NCBI GenBank assembly: GCA_947165615.1
Contig: CAMVBD010000072.1
Coordinates: 1 to 6,977, forward strand
DNA: 6,977 bases
Reading direction: 5' to 3'
Source of the DNA: an uncultured Clostridia bacterium
GTDB lineage: Bacteria; Bacillota; Clostridia; Oscillospirales; Acutalibacteraceae
Part shown: positions 5,437-6,977 of the stretch, in pieces
How positions within the stretch are numbered: the stretch's first letter is position 1
Layout of the letters: every line of letters starts with the position of its first letter
Notes under the pieces: model-generated
Told to the model about the DNA's origin: nothing
What the model saw: only the letters and a program-made list of their open reading frames with translations
Databases searched by the model: none
Program-made: the position numbers and the translations under genes

Positions 5437-6977
5437 TCAGTTGACGGCGGGGGTCCAGTGCTCCATGCCGTAGACGTCGGTCAGCACGTACGACGCGACG
5501 GGTTTGCCGGAATCCTGCGTCAGCGTGACGTCGGTCACTTCCAGTCCCTCGCGCCAGACGATCTCGTCTCCGAGTCTGAAACTGTCTTCGTACGCGCCGT
5601 CGTAGGTGTAGCGGTCGCAGATGGGCTGGATGACGTCGCCGTCGGACAGGGCTTCCACCGCCTTGGCGACGGTCCCGGTCGCGGCGTCCTCGCCCTTGTA
5701 GACCGTGCGCGCGCCGACGACGGAGCCTTTTTCACTGGTAAACTCCACCAGAAGTTCGGCGCGTTCGCCGTTGAGCAGAACGGGAATATAGCCCTGTGAG
5801 ACGGTCTCGCCGTTTTTCGTCAGGCTGCTCTCGAAGTAGTATGCCACGGGCTGGCTGTCCAGAGCGACCCACATGCCGTCGTAACTGCCGATCAGCGCAC
5901 CGTAGTCGGTGAAGGAATAGATGTTGTCAAGGCCGAGGTCGATGTAGCCCTTGCCGTCGTCCAAAAAGACGTTGAGCATCAGGCCGTTGACCAGCGCCCA
6001 GTCTTTATCCGTCAGCACCAGCACGTCTTCGCCGTCCACGTCCGTCCAGGTAAGGGCGGCGGCGTCCAGCGTATTGTTCTGGACGTAGTTTGCCGTCGAA
6101 TTCGCGTCAAGGCTCTTGTCCGCAAAGCCGAAGCCGCCGAGAAGGGACGCAAAATCCGAAAGCCCGCCGACGGAGGAAGTCGAGCCGCCCCCGCCGAGCA
6201 GCGCGCCGATGATGTCGGCGGCGGAGCCGGTGACGGAGGAGCCGGAGGAGCCGGAGAACAGGGAGCCGAAGGGGGAGGCGGAGCCGCCCTGATACGCCTG
6301 GCCGGAGACCTCAAGGCTGGCGAATTTCCGCACGCACGCCATGTACCCGTCGTCCATGCCGATGGCGGAAAGCTGGCTGACGGCGGAATTTACCTTGCCC
6401 GCGTTGCGATAGGGGAAGTAGGCCGAAATGCCGTAGGCGTCCGTCATGTTGGAGGACGTGCGGTTGTATTTGACGGCGTTTTGCAGGGTCTTTGCAAGCG
6501 CTTTGCTTTCGGGGGTGTTGATGTTCAGCGCCAGATGCACAAGGTCCACCTGGTCGATCTTGCTGGACACGCTGAATTCGCGGGTGTTGGCGCGGGCGGT
6601 GGAGACCGTCGCGTAGCCGTCCCCGGAAATGAGGTTTGCGGTCGAGGCCGAAAAACTGCTCAGGTCCGCGCCCACGGTCTGCGACAGTTCCGCAATGTCA
6701 ATGACGGACAAAGTCGTCTTCTGCCCGGGGCATTTTTTTGCGCACTCGGTCACAAAGTCGTCGACGATGGTTTTTCCGAGCGTCACGGTGTCAACGGACG
6801 TGTCGGCGGAAAGCTGCGTCAGCCAGTTCGTGTAGTACCAGCCGATGCCGGGCTCGGTCTCCTCGCTGGCGATCATGTAGTCGGTATAGGGGTCCAGCAC
6901 CAGCGCCGTCTCCAGCGTCGCCATCAGACAGGCGTCAAACCCGATAAAATCGAACTTTTCCCCGGCGGCCTTTAAGG
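5437..6977 (-). CDS. Clostripain-like cysteine peptidase, family C11 (5' end beyond the window)
   Basis: C11 peptidases are caspase-fold (clan CD) enzymes that typically cut after Arg or Lys and are usually exported. The frame is open through the right edge, giving 512 visible residues. They begin with LKAAGEKFDFIGFDACLM, the family's active-site strand. The catalytic Cys is visible residue 16 (codon 6928-6930), and the Asp two residues before it corresponds to the residue tied to basic P1 specificity in the family. DYMIASEETEPGIGWYY and YGISAYFPYRN follow, both typical of C11. The catalytic His, N-terminus and any signal peptide are outside the window. After the peptidase domain comes a Gly/Ser-rich linker (about 224-287), then roughly 220 residues of beta-rich C-terminal region (DGMWVALDSQPVAYYFES; final GMEHWTPAVN). 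The internal ATG at 6924 lies just after the catalytic Cys codon and cannot be the true start. Confidence 0.93.
   Translation of the reverse strand, partial: LKAAGEKFDFIGFDACLMATLETALVLDPYTDYMIASEETEPGIGWYYTNWLTQLSADTSVDTVTLGKTIVDDFVTECAKKCPGQKTTLSVIDIAELSQTVGADLSSFSASTANLISGDGYATVSTARANTREFSVSSKIDQVDLVHLALNINTPESKALAKTLQNAVKYNRTSSNMTDAYGISAYFPYRNAGKVNSAVSQLSAIGMDDGYMACVRKFASLEVSGQAYQGGSASPFGSLFSGSSGSSVTGSAADIIGALLGGGGSTSSVGGLSDFASLLGGFGFADKSLDANSTANYVQNNTLDAAALTWTDVDGEDVLVLTDKDWALVNGLMLNVFLDDGKGYIDLGLDNIYSFTDYGALIGSYDGMWVALDSQPVAYYFESSLTKNGETVSQGYIPVLLNGERAELLVEFTSEKGSVVGARTVYKGEDAATGTVAKAVEALSDGDVIQPICDRYTYDGAYEDSFRLGDEIVWREGLEVTDVTLTQDSGKPVASYVLTDVYGMEHWTPAVN
6115..6303 (-). repeat. Gly/Ser-rich low-complexity linker within the C11 peptidase
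   Basis: The encoded segment runs from SGQAYQGGSASPFG to GGLSDFASLLGGFGF. It is rich in Gly, Ser and Ala, with a run of four Gly and repeated SGSSGSS units. On the plus strand it appears as degenerate repeats of ggagccg. It separates the peptidase domain from the C-terminal region and is likely flexible. Such tracts can change length by slippage. Confidence 0.6.

Noticed and set aside
5226..5444. A 72-codon plus-strand open frame in the spacer after the peptidase.
   Set aside because: The product is Arg/Pro/Ala-rich, runs through the large hairpin into the end of the peptidase gene, and has no ribosome site.

Overview
The window is a GC-rich bacterial segment in which every gene I can support is read from the minus strand. 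In transcription order (right to left) they are: the 3' part of a clostripain-type (C11) cysteine peptidase (5437-6977, 5' end outside the window); a secreted alpha/beta-hydrolase-like protein (3458-5092); a complete GH2 beta-galactosidase of the LacZ type (377-3316); and the first 98 codons of a GH29 alpha-L-fucosidase (1-294, 3' end outside the window). The mix suggests a high-GC gut clostridium (Oscillospirales/Christensenellales-like): a C11 peptidase, an MKKALS-type Sec signal, strong AGGAGG-type ribosome sites, GC-rich genes with AT-rich promoter islands, and paired galactosidase and fucosidase. This placement is an inference; there is no marker gene in the window.

The window divides into at least three transcription units. 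The peptidase gene ends at 5437 and is followed by a 245-350 base gap holding two hairpins. One is a large stem (5371-5404) whose U-rich tail lies on the plus strand. The other is a smaller stem-loop followed by six T on the minus strand (5199-5225). The hydrolase then has its own near-consensus promoter (TTGGAA, 17 bases, TATAAT), a good ribosome site and a clear rho-independent terminator just after its stop. The galactosidase starts from its own extended -10 promoter directly beyond that terminator, and the fucosidase follows 82 bases after the galactosidase stop with no convincing terminator between them. These last two probably form one sugar-degradation operon.

Neither the galactosidase nor the visible fucosidase N-terminus has a signal peptide. 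Together they would remove fucose and then galactose from imported oligosaccharides in the cytoplasm (inference; no transporter is in the window). The hydrolase carries a signal peptide and is exported; C11 peptidases are usually exported as well, but that one's N-terminus is missing. The least ordinary item is the hydrolase: its nucleophile elbow reads S-R-C-E-G, with cysteine where serine is expected, and I cannot assign it to a named family. No RNA genes, insertion sequences, CRISPR arrays or phage genes were seen.
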